Assembly: GCA_016295665.1 (NCBI GenBank)
Contig: JAEDKS010000061.1
Location: 1-12,388, forward strand
Reading direction: 5' to 3'
Length of the DNA: 12,388 nucleotides
Source: Clostridia bacterium
GTDB lineage: Bacteria; Bacillota; Clostridia; Christensenellales; Aristaeellaceae
A program made the translations under genes and the position numbers. The notes beneath the pieces were generated by a model. It saw nothing but the letters and a program-made list of their open reading frames with translations. It was not told the DNA's origin and made no database searches. Shown in pieces: positions 6,349-12,388 of this stretch. Position 1 is the first letter of the stretch, and each line of letters begins with the position of its first letter.

Positions 6349-7785
6349 ATGAAAAAGCTGCTTGCTACCCTGCTGGCACTGGTGATGCTGCTGGTGCCCG
6401 TGCTTTCCATGGCGGAGAGCGCGATGACCCTGGACATCAGCCTGTCCAACTTCAACCTGACCCCGTTCCTGGAGGAGGAAGTGGATCCGTCCCAGGTGGA
6501 GGTTATCAACGACCTGATGAATGCGCTCGGCCTGACCGTGTACGGCATGGAGAACGAGGATGGCAGTGTGCAACTGGGACTCAGCCTGAATCTGAGCGGT
6601 CAGCCTGCCGTGACCCTGGACGCCCAGGTGGCGGAGGATGCGCTCCTCTTTGGCAGCAACCTGCTGGGCAGCGATGTGATCGCCATCACCCCGGACGAGC
6701 TGATCGAGACGCTGAAGAACAACAAGGACACCCTGCTTGAGCTCGGCCTGAGCGAGGAGGACTACAATGCCCTGATGGAGCAGCTGCCCGCCCTGTTCTC
6801 CGACCCCATGAGCGGTCTGGACGCTTCCGCCATGGATCTGAGCGACCTTGATCTGACCGCCACCATGGAAGCCGTGCAGGCCTTTGGGGAGACCGTGCAG
6901 TTGACGGAGGGCGAGCTGACCGAGCAGCCCGCCGACTGCGACCCCGCCACCTCCGTCGCCATCATCACCATGGACGGCAACGCCATGCTGAAGGTGCTCA
7001 GCGCCGCCATGAGCGACATCATGAACACTGCCCTCTTCCAGAACTACACCACGCTGATGAACGGCATGCTCCAGGCGCAGGGCGAGGACGAGGTTGACTT
7101 CGCCGCCGCCGTGCAGGAGGTGTTCGGCAGGCTGAGCGTCAAGGACGACGTGGTCGTGACGCTGTATGCCGACGAGTACGGCGATCCCGTCCGCGTGGAG
7201 TACGCCCTGACCCTGATTGCCGACGGCAACGAGGATGACTCGCTGGAGATCGACGGCGTGCTGACCCGGCTGACCGGCGACACCCTGACCTACACCCTGA
7301 CCAACAAGCTGACGGTGGACGGCGAAACCGCCGATGTGGTGTGCCACTTCATCCTGAAGTCCGACACCAGCTTCACCGTTGACTTCACTGCCACTGCGGA
7401 CGACGAGGTCGTGTACGCTTCCATGGATGCCGAGATCGCCGAGAACGGCGGTGACCTCATGTTCGTCGTGACCGTGACCGATGAGGACGGCAACCGGGAT
7501 GGCATGCGCGTCCATGAGGTGATCTCCGAGGACGAGATCACGACCATGGTCATCGACTACCTGCCCCTGGAGGATGACACCCCCTGGATGACCATCACCA
7601 TCACCGTTTCCGAGAACGCCGAGCACGCGAAGCTCGACGGCAGCAACGCCGTGCGTGTCCTCTCCATGAGCGAGGAGGAGCTGAACGCCTGGAGCGAGGG
7701 CCTGGAGTCCACCATGCAGATCGCCCTGATCGGCGCCCTCCAGCTGCTGCCGGACAGCGTTCTGAACATGATGCTGGAGAACTGA
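6349..7785 (+). CDS. Secreted acidic protein of unknown function
   Basis: I do not recognise the family. The protein is 478 aa and begins with a clear Sec signal peptide, MKKLLATLLALVMLLVPVLS then MA, with likely cleavage after Ala22 (SMA|ES). There is no lipobox cysteine, no later membrane segment and no sorting motif, so release from the cell is most likely. The mature chain is strongly acidic. An N-terminal mixed region (about 25-260) contains helical stretches such as TPDELIETLKNNKD (114-127). A C-terminal region (about 262-430) shows strand after strand with alternating hydrophobic and Thr/Asp residues, for example PWMTITITVSEN. The only cysteines are 197 and 332. The ATG has GGAGG nine bases upstream. 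The gene is monocistronic. A LolA-like or other beta-rich binding fold is possible but is a guess. Confidence 0.85.
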   Translation: MKKLLATLLALVMLLVPVLSMAESAMTLDISLSNFNLTPFLEEEVDPSQVEVINDLMNALGLTVYGMENEDGSVQLGLSLNLSGQPAVTLDAQVAEDALLFGSNLLGSDVIAITPDELIETLKNNKDTLLELGLSEEDYNALMEQLPALFSDPMSGLDASAMDLSDLDLTATMEAVQAFGETVQLTEGELTEQPADCDPATSVAIITMDGNAMLKVLSAAMSDIMNTALFQNYTTLMNGMLQAQGEDEVDFAAAVQEVFGRLSVKDDVVVTLYADEYGDPVRVEYALTLIADGNEDDSLEIDGVLTRLTGDTLTYTLTNKLTVDGETADVVCHFILKSDTSFTVDFTATADDEVVYASMDAEIAENGGDLMFVVTVTDEDGNRDGMRVHEVISEDEITTMVIDYLPLEDDTPWMTITITVSENAEHAKLDGSNAVRVLSMSEEELNAWSEGLESTMQIALIGALQLLPDSVLNMMLEN

Positions 7786-7812
7786 TCCTGCCGGGATGGT
7801 TCATCTGCAGCC

Positions 7813-7846
7813 GGGGAGCCGCCGCGTGCGGCTCCCCTTTCTTCTT
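7813..7846 (+). terminator. Intrinsic terminator of the secreted-protein gene
   Basis: A perfect 10-bp stem, GGGGAGCCGC (7813-7822) and GCGGCTCCCC (7828-7837), has a 5-base loop and is followed by TTTCTTCTT. It begins 27 bases after the stop codon. Confidence 0.95.
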
Positions 7847-7904
7847 ACCATGCGGAGCTTTCGGAAGAAAATTCGCTGTTTTTCCGGATTCTCCGATCAA
7901 ACCT

Positions 7905-7933
7905 TTGCATTTGCCATGGTTCTATGCTATAAT
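7905..7933 (+). promoter_or_regulatory. Promoter of the CorC-like / YcxB operon
   Basis: TTGCAT (7905-7910), a 17-bp spacer ending in TGC, and a perfect TATAAT (7928-7933). The predicted start is near 7940. The extended -10 is identical to those of yajC, the his operon and the tRNA unit. Confidence 0.82.
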
Positions 7934-7939
7934 AGCGGA

Positions 7940-8035
7940 GTATATGGTTGAAATACCCCCGGCTGCCTGTCTGCCGGCGCCGCAGGGGTGACCATAAGCC
8001 CCGGCAGACATCGGACTGCTACGAGGAGTGATTTT
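7940..8035 (+). promoter_or_regulatory. Structured 5' leader of the CorC-like gene, possible RNA switch
   Basis: About 95 nt separate the predicted transcript start from the GTG start. The leader contains a perfect 10-bp inverted repeat, TGTCTGCCGG (7968-7977) and CCGGCAGACA (8001-8010), enclosing 23 bases. The same GCCGG can instead pair with CCGGC (7959-7963), and ACCCC (7955-7959) can pair with GGGGT (7985-7989). GGGG (7985-7988) can also pair with CCCC (7999-8002). These pairings exclude each other. I could not match it to a named riboswitch class, and there is no T-run for a terminator before the gene. The GAGGAG ribosome site (8023-8028) is outside the main stem. Confidence 0.45.
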
Positions 8036-9427
8036 GTGTCTTCCGACCCATGGGCTGGGCCCATTCTGCTGTTTCTTGTTCTGCTCTTCCTGCGCGCATG
8101 GTTCTCCGCCTCGAGCGAGGCCCTGCGCTGTGTGAACGATACCAAGCTGCAGGCGGACGCCGACGGCGATGACCGGCAGGCGCAGCAGCTATGCCGCATC
8201 CTGCAGGAGCCGGCGCGCTATCTGGACGCGCTGCAGATCGGCATCACCCTGTGCGGGCTGCTGGGCGCGGTGTTTGTCGCGCAGGCCTTCGCCGGGCATC
8301 TTGCGCTTGTGCTGACGGGCTGGGGCCTGCAGCTGGAGCCGTCGCTCCTGCGCGGGCTGTGCATGATGCTGGTAACCCTCGTCTGCGCGCTTTTCCTGCT
8401 GGTGGTGGGTGACATGCTCCCCCGCCGCATCGCGGAGCAGCAGCCCGAGCGCGCTGCCCGGGTCACCCTGCCCGCCCTGCGCATCACCGCGACCGTGCTG
8501 CGCCCCGCAGTATGGCTGAACAGCGTCCTGACCCGTGCGCTGCTGCGATTGGCAGGCTTCGACCCCGATGCCGGCCCCGAGGAGGTCACCGAGGAGGAGA
8601 TCCGCGCCATGGTGGACATGGGCGGTGAATCCGGCGCCATCGAGGAAACCGAGAAGGAAATGATCGAGAACATCTTCGAGTTCAACAACCGGAGCGCCGA
8701 GGATGTCATGACCCACCGCATCGACGTGACCAGCATCCCCGTGGATGCCGACCACGACCAGATCGTCAACATCATTCTGGATACCGGTCTGAGCCGCTTC
8801 CCCGTCTACGAGGAGGACATTGACGACATCATCGGCATCCTGAACACCCGCGACTTCCTGCTGGATGCCCATCAGGAGCATCCCCGTCCGCTTCGGGCGC
8901 TGCTGCGCGAGGCGTATTTCGTGCCCGAGACCGTGCAGGCTGACGCGCTGTTCCGCGACATGCAGACCCGGAAGATCCACATGGCCATCGTCGTGGACGA
9001 GTACGGCGGCATGAGCGGCATCGTGACCATGGAGGACCTGCTGGAGGAGATCGTGGGCAACATCTACGACGAGTTCGACCCGCAGGCCAAGCCCGACATC
9101 GCGCTGGTGGACGAGGGCGTGTGGCGCATCTCCGGCAGCACGGCGCTGGAGGACATCGCCGACGCGCTGGATGTGGAGCTCTCGCTGGAGGAGGACTACG
9201 ACACCCTGAGCGGTCTGGTCTTCAGCCAGTTCACCACCATCCCCAGGGACGGCTCCACGCCCACGGTGGATGTGGACGGGCTGCACATCCAGGTGGAGAT
9301 CATCGCCGACCACCGCGTGGAGAGCGCGCTGGTCAGCAAGCTGCCGCCGCAGGAGGAGGAAGCCGCCGAGGATCGTCAGATCGGCAAGGACGAATCCGAA
9401 CCGAGAAAGAAGGATGAGCATGAGTGA
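8036..9427 (+). CDS. CNNM/CorC-family membrane protein with tandem CBS domains (hemolysin family)
   Basis: It belongs to the CNNM/CorC family (often labelled hemolysin), inner-membrane proteins linked to Mg2+ or other divalent-cation export. The GTG start at 8036 is chosen because GAGGAG lies seven bases upstream and the chain then opens at once with the family's first helix (LLFLVLLFLRAWFSASSEAL, 11-30). Further membrane segments lie around 66-95 and 105-127. A CBS pair follows: about 225-280 (VMTHRIDVTSIP, SRFPVYEE) and 290-345 (HMAIVVDEYGGMSGIVTMED). The CorC/HlyC-associated domain is about 355-436, followed by a charged tail. The protein is 463 aa, close to the family norm. The predicted coupled partner is the downstream YcxB-like gene, which overlaps by 8 bp. 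The transported ion cannot be read from the sequence. Confidence 0.93.
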   Translation: MSSDPWAGPILLFLVLLFLRAWFSASSEALRCVNDTKLQADADGDDRQAQQLCRILQEPARYLDALQIGITLCGLLGAVFVAQAFAGHLALVLTGWGLQLEPSLLRGLCMMLVTLVCALFLLVVGDMLPRRIAEQQPERAARVTLPALRITATVLRPAVWLNSVLTRALLRLAGFDPDAGPEEVTEEEIRAMVDMGGESGAIEETEKEMIENIFEFNNRSAEDVMTHRIDVTSIPVDADHDQIVNIILDTGLSRFPVYEEDIDDIIGILNTRDFLLDAHQEHPRPLRALLREAYFVPETVQADALFRDMQTRKIHMAIVVDEYGGMSGIVTMEDLLEEIVGNIYDEFDPQAKPDIALVDEGVWRISGSTALEDIADALDVELSLEEDYDTLSGLVFSQFTTIPRDGSTPTVDVDGLHIQVEIIADHRVESALVSKLPPQEEEAAEDRQIGKDESEPRKKDEHE

Positions 9428-9950
9428 AGCGTTGACCCAAACCCTGAACCTGCCCGGCTGCATCGACGACAAGGTGTATCAGTCGCTGCGGAAGTACCTG
9501 CTGCCGCCGCTGTTCAAGATCATTCTGCTGGTGCTGTTCGTGGGCTATGAGATCAGCATGGTGGTGACCACCGTCACCACCCGGAACTGGGCCAACATCA
9601 TCTGGATGGTGCTGTTCGGCGGGCTGCTCATCTTCCTGTATCTGCGCAATCAGAAGACCAGCATCAAGCGGATTTTCAAGTCCCATCCCGAGCTGCAGAG
9701 CGGCGGCTTCGACGTGCTGCTGACCTTCGGCGCCGAGAACGTCAAGCTGTTCAACCACACGACCGGCTCCGAGCGCACCCTCGCCTACAGCCTGATCGTC
9801 AGCATGGTGGAGACCGATGCCTGCATCGCCTGCTTCACCAAGCGCAACAACTTCCTGATGATCCCCAAGAACCAGATGACCGATGACATGCGGGAAAAGA
9901 TTCTGACGCTGCTGCACGAGAAGTGCCCCAAGCTGAGGAAGCGCTGGTAA
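9420..9950 (+). CDS. YcxB-family membrane protein
   Basis: A 176-aa protein with two membrane helices, about 29-50 (LPPLFKIILLVLFVGYEI) and 58-76 (IIWMVLFGGLLIFLYLRN). A cytoplasmic domain of about 95 residues resembles the YcxB-like C-terminal domain: LLTFGAENVKLFNHTTGSER, then Y-SLIVSMVET, then NNFLMIPKNQMTDDMREK. The function of that family is not known. The ATG at 9420 is preferred because AGAAGGA lies six bases upstream; the ATG at 9414 abuts that site. The start lies inside the end of the CorC-like gene (8-bp overlap), so the two are probably translated together and may act in the same membrane process. Confidence 0.82.
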   Translation: MSEALTQTLNLPGCIDDKVYQSLRKYLLPPLFKIILLVLFVGYEISMVVTTVTTRNWANIIWMVLFGGLLIFLYLRNQKTSIKRIFKSHPELQSGGFDVLLTFGAENVKLFNHTTGSERTLAYSLIVSMVETDACIACFTKRNNFLMIPKNQMTDDMREKILTLLHEKCPKLRKRW

Positions 9951-9953
9951 TGG

Positions 9954-9994
9954 AAAAAGCCTGCCGGGGCCCATGCGGGTCTGCGGCAGGCTTT
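9954..9994. terminator. Bidirectional terminator between convergent genes
   Basis: AAAGCCTGCCG (9956-9966) pairs with CGGCAGGCTTT (9984-9994), a perfect 11-bp stem with a GC-rich loop that can itself pair. On the plus strand it ends in CTTTCTTC after the YcxB-like gene. On the minus strand it ends in TTTTT (9958-9954) just after the kinase gene, whose stop lies three bases before the stem. Confidence 0.92.
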
Positions 9995-9996
9995 CT

Positions 9997-11082
9997 TCAT
10001 GCGCTCCGCCATGGAATAAGCACCTGCTCCATCTCCCCCAGCCGCGCCTGCATATCCTTTGCCAGCGCGATCTGGCAGCGCGCCCGGATCAGGTTGTGCT
10101 CCGGGCAGCTGATACGGTAGTAGACGTCGCCCCGGAGATAGTCCTCCAGGAAGCGCACCGCCTGCTCCACCGTCACGGACAGGCAGCCCAGTGGCAGCGT
10201 CTCCAGCTCCGCACGGGTCAGGCGCGCCGCCGTCCGGGACAGGAAGCCCCGGGCAAAGGCCGCGTAGCGGGGCATATCGAGGCTGACCCTGGACAGCGTC
10301 CGCTCGTCCTCCGGCGCGGTGCAGGCGGCGGTTCGGATGGCATCACCAAAGTCGTATGCCACCAGCCCGGGCATCACCGTGTCCAGGTCGATCACCATCA
10401 GCGGTCGACCCGAAGCTTCGGAAAACAGCACATTGGCAATCTTGGTATCGTTATGGGTGACGCGCAGGGGCAGCTCGCCCCGCGCCTGCATCGCGCACAG
10501 GCGGCAGGCCTCCTCCCGCACGGATTGCAGCCACGCCAGCTCCTCCCTCGCGGAGGACGCGCGCCCCGCCGCATCCTGCTCCGCAGCCTGCATCAGCTGC
10601 TCATAGCGCGAGGGGGTATGGTGGAAGCCCGGAATCGTCTCATGCAGCGTATCCGCCGGGAAATCCGCCAGCAGCTGCTGAAAGGTGCCGAAGGCCTCGC
10701 CCGCGCCCTCCACCACCCGCAGGGAGGCGCCGCTCGTATAGCTGACGGAGGGCACGAAGTCGCACAGCCGCCAGCAGCCGCCCTCGGCGTCCCGGAAGAA
10801 GGGCCTGCCGTCCCGGGCAGGATGGTAGCGGAGCGTGAGGGCCCCCGGCTGCCTGCTGCGCAGATGCGCCGTGACCCGGACGATGTTCTCCATGACCTCC
10901 TCCGGCTGACGGAACACGCGGGTGTTGATACGCTGCAGCACCAGGTCGCGCAGGGTGCCCTCCGGCCCAACGCAGCGCACCCGGAGCGTCCGATTGATGT
11001 GTCCTCCGGACAGCTCCTCCCACCGGCACGCCGCCGCATCAAGGCCAAAGGCCTCGCAGACCGACGCCATCAGCGCCTCCAT
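9997..11082 (-). CDS. APH-fold phosphotransferase, N-acetylhexosamine 1-kinase-like
   Basis: A 361-aa cytosolic kinase of the aminoglycoside phosphotransferase/choline kinase fold. It shows SGGHINRTLRV (25-35) as the nucleotide loop, LVLQRINTRVF (47-57), the catalytic THNDTKIANVLF (209-220) with Asp212 and Asn217, and the metal-binding VIDLDTVMPGL (230-240) followed by YDFGDAIR (243-250). The combination of QRINT, HNDTKIxNVLF and IDLDTVMPGLxxYDFGD resembles NahK-type N-acetylhexosamine 1-kinases of the lacto-N-biose/galacto-N-biose pathway. The other genes of that pathway (phosphorylase, epimerase, uridylyltransferase) are not here, so the substrate is open. The ATG has AAGGAGG eight bases upstream, and a second Met at residue 5 is less well placed. 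It begins 19 bases after gpsA, so the two are probably co-transcribed. Confidence 0.82.
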   Translation of the reverse strand: MEALMASVCEAFGLDAAACRWEELSGGHINRTLRVRCVGPEGTLRDLVLQRINTRVFRQPEEVMENIVRVTAHLRSRQPGALTLRYHPARDGRPFFRDAEGGCWRLCDFVPSVSYTSGASLRVVEGAGEAFGTFQQLLADFPADTLHETIPGFHHTPSRYEQLMQAAEQDAAGRASSAREELAWLQSVREEACRLCAMQARGELPLRVTHNDTKIANVLFSEASGRPLMVIDLDTVMPGLVAYDFGDAIRTAACTAPEDERTLSRVSLDMPRYAAFARGFLSRTAARLTRAELETLPLGCLSVTVEQAVRFLEDYLRGDVYYRISCPEHNLIRARCQIALAKDMQARLGEMEQVLIPWRSA

Positions 11083-11101
11083 GGCTCACGCCTCCTTCGT
11101 T

Positions 11102-12121
11102 TCAGAACCGGTTGTCCTCCGTCTTGCGGTCGCGGGTCATCAGGGCAAGGGCCACATCGGCGGGGTTGGCACCGTGGTTGATAATGGCATCCACCGCGTC
11201 CACAATGGGCATTTCCACCTGATACCTGCGGGCGAGCTGCAGCGCGGCGGGCAGGGCATTGATGCCCTCCACCACCATGCCGACCTCCTTCACCGCCTCC
11301 GCCGGCGTCATGCCATGACCAATGAGCTGACCGCAGCGGTTGTTGCGGCTGTGCATGCTGGTGGCGGTGACGATCAGGTCGCCCACGCCCGCCAGGCCGG
11401 AGAAGGTCTGCTCCACGCAGCCCATGGCGAGACCCAGCCTCGTGATCTCCACCATGCCCCGGGTGATGAGGGCGGCGCGGGAGTTGTCCCCATAGCCCAG
11501 CCCGGCGGAGATGCCGGAGGCCAGCGCCACAATGTTCTTCAGCGCACCGCAGAGCTCCACGCCCAGGATGTCCGTGTTGGTGTACGGGCGCAGACAGGTG
11601 TTCATGAACACATCCTGCACCAGCTCCGCCACCTCCCGGTCACGGCATGCCGCGATAATGGAGGTAGGCATATCCAGCGCCACCTCCTCGGCATGGGTTG
11701 GGCCGGACAGAGCCGCCAGACGGATGCCCCGGTGGCTTCCGTCCTTCTGCAGCTCGTCCTGAATCACGCCGGTCATGGTGAGCAGCGTGTCCGGCTCAAT
11801 GCCCTTCGCCACGTCCACGATGGTCTGATCCTCGGCGGTGTAGGGCCGCGCCTTCGCCGCCGTTGCCCGCAGATAGACCGAGGGCATCGCAAAGAGCAGG
11901 ATGTCCTGCGCCTCACAGGCCTCCCGGATATCCGTGGTAAAGCGGATGGTATCCGGAATCACCATGCCGGGCAGGTTGGGATGAACGCGCTCCCTGTCCA
12001 GCTGCTCCGCCTCCTTCGGAATGGCGGACCAGGCGATCACCTCATGCCCGTTCTTCGCCAGCACCCGTGCCAGCGCCGTGCCCCAGCTGCCGGTGCCAAG
12101 CACCGCAATACGCTTTGCCAA
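11102..12121 (-). CDS. gpsA: NAD(P)-dependent glycerol-3-phosphate dehydrogenase (GpsA)
   Basis: This cytosolic enzyme reduces dihydroxyacetone phosphate to sn-glycerol-3-phosphate, the backbone of phospholipids. The protein is 339 aa, the normal length. Signatures are the Rossmann motif IAVLGTGSWGTALA (5-18), VDVAKGIE with Lys106, LSGPTHAEEVA (138-148), the catalytic Lys195 in GALKN, GDNSRAALITRG (211-222) and SGLAGVGDLIVTATS (241-255) followed by SRNNRCG. The start is TTG at 12121, supported by AAGGAGGA nine bases upstream and by the family N-terminus (MAKRIAVLGTG) beginning exactly there. It lies 49 bases after the NUDIX gene, with no convincing promoter between, and 19 bases before the kinase gene. 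Confidence 0.96.
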   Translation of the reverse strand: MAKRIAVLGTGSWGTALARVLAKNGHEVIAWSAIPKEAEQLDRERVHPNLPGMVIPDTIRFTTDIREACEAQDILLFAMPSVYLRATAAKARPYTAEDQTIVDVAKGIEPDTLLTMTGVIQDELQKDGSHRGIRLAALSGPTHAEEVALDMPTSIIAACRDREVAELVQDVFMNTCLRPYTNTDILGVELCGALKNIVALASGISAGLGYGDNSRAALITRGMVEITRLGLAMGCVEQTFSGLAGVGDLIVTATSMHSRNNRCGQLIGHGMTPAEAVKEVGMVVEGINALPAALQLARRYQVEMPIVDAVDAIINHGANPADVALALMTRDRKTEDNRF

Positions 12122-12170
12122 ATCAGCTTGTCCTCCTTGTCTTGCTTGATCCCATTATCCGTTTGGCCCT

Positions 12171-12388
12171 TCAGCGAATGGATTCCCGCCACTCGCTTCC
12201 GGTCACCTCAAACCACTGCTCGCTCTTTTCTTCCTCCAGGAATACCCGCAGGGTGCTCCGCATCCCATGGGACAGCTTCAGCGCGCCCAGCCCGGACAGC
12301 GGCACCCAGCGCACCTCGCCCTCCGCCGAGGAGATCAGGCTTCCGCCGGCGGCACGGGCGCGGTAGAGCAGCACCATATAGCGCACGC
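12171..12388 (-). CDS. NUDIX hydrolase, C-terminal part (gene runs off the window)
   Basis: Only the last 71 codons plus the stop are inside the window. The visible chain has VLLYRARAAGGSLISSAEGE, then VRWVPLSGLGALKLSHGM and RVFLEEEKSEQWFEV. This pattern (hydrophobic strand, small linker, S-EGEVRWVPL, then a short acidic tail) is typical of the C-terminus of MutT/8-oxo-dGTP diphosphatase-like NUDIX proteins. The diagnostic NUDIX box would lie before this and is not in the window, so the assignment is an inference from the tail. The GTG at 12386 is not a real start; the gene is cut by the window edge. It is upstream of gpsA on the same strand. Confidence 0.62.
   Translation of the reverse strand, partial: VRYMVLLYRARAAGGSLISSAEGEVRWVPLSGLGALKLSHGMRSTLRVFLEEEKSEQWFEVTGSEWRESIR

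Noticed and set aside
6211..7626. A 471-codon open frame on the minus strand opposite the secreted-protein gene
   Set aside because: Its translation is low-complexity (His, Gly, Val, Gln rich), as expected for the complement of acidic codons. The plus strand has a signal peptide, ribosome site, promoter and terminator.
7988..8035. Upstream GTG start for the CorC-like gene
   Set aside because: It falls inside the foldable leader with no usable spacing from a ribosome site. The GTG at 8036 has GAGGAG seven bases upstream.
8189..9472. A 427-codon minus-strand frame opposite the CorC-like gene
   Set aside because: Composition is typical of a shadow, and the plus strand encodes an unmistakable CBS-domain protein.
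9973..11181. A 402-codon plus-strand frame opposite the kinase gene
   Set aside because: Arg/Gln/His-rich shadow that starts inside the bidirectional terminator. The minus-strand protein has full kinase motifs.
1..12388. CRISPR array, transposon, phage or defence genes
   Set aside because: No regularly spaced repeats, no transposase or integrase motifs and no terminal inverted repeats were seen. The tRNA genes show no duplicated 3' end that would mark an integration site within this window.

Overview
The window looks like an ordinary chromosomal stretch from a high-G+C member of the Clostridia (Bacillota). The signs are a short-form HisG paired with HisZ, a Firmicutes-style compact his operon, strong AGGAGG-type ribosome binding sites, a YcxB-family protein, and sigma-A-type promoters with an extended -10 (TGCTATAAT). 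I cannot name the genus. I see no phage, transposon, CRISPR or plasmid genes, and no obvious new multi-gene system.

Layout, left to right. (1) Positions 13-168, minus strand: tRNA-Pro(CGG) and tRNA-Thr(CGT), with their own strong promoter at 185-213. (2) Positions 264-5468, minus strand: a tightly packed histidine operon, transcribed hisZ-hisG-hisD-hisB-hisA-hisIE from a near-consensus promoter at 5514-5541. It covers most of the pathway but lacks hisH and hisF (both halves of imidazole glycerol phosphate synthase) and hisC. (3) Positions 5642-6052, minus strand: a single yajC gene with its own promoter and terminator. (4) Positions 6349-7785, plus strand: a secreted acidic protein of unknown function, with promoter and terminator. 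(5) Positions 7905-9950, plus strand: a CNNM/CorC-family CBS-domain membrane protein translationally coupled to a small YcxB-like membrane protein. They are preceded by a leader of about 95 nt that can fold in alternative ways. (6) Positions 9997-12388, minus strand: an APH-fold sugar-kinase-like protein, gpsA, and the C-terminal part of a NUDIX hydrolase. The first two are probably co-transcribed, and the third may be. A bidirectional terminator at 9954-9994 separates this group from the convergent YcxB gene.

How the genes work together. HisZ and HisG form the first-step ATP phosphoribosyltransferase. HisIE then does steps two and three, HisA step four, HisB the dehydration and HisD the final two oxidations. 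The cyclase/glutaminase step (HisFH) and the transaminase must be supplied from elsewhere. YajC accompanies the Sec translocon. GpsA makes sn-glycerol-3-phosphate for phospholipids.

The points most worth a second look are the clean loss of hisH and hisF from an otherwise canonical operon, the foldable leader before the CorC-like gene, the unknown secreted protein, and the lack of a recognisable terminator between the his operon and the tRNA genes.
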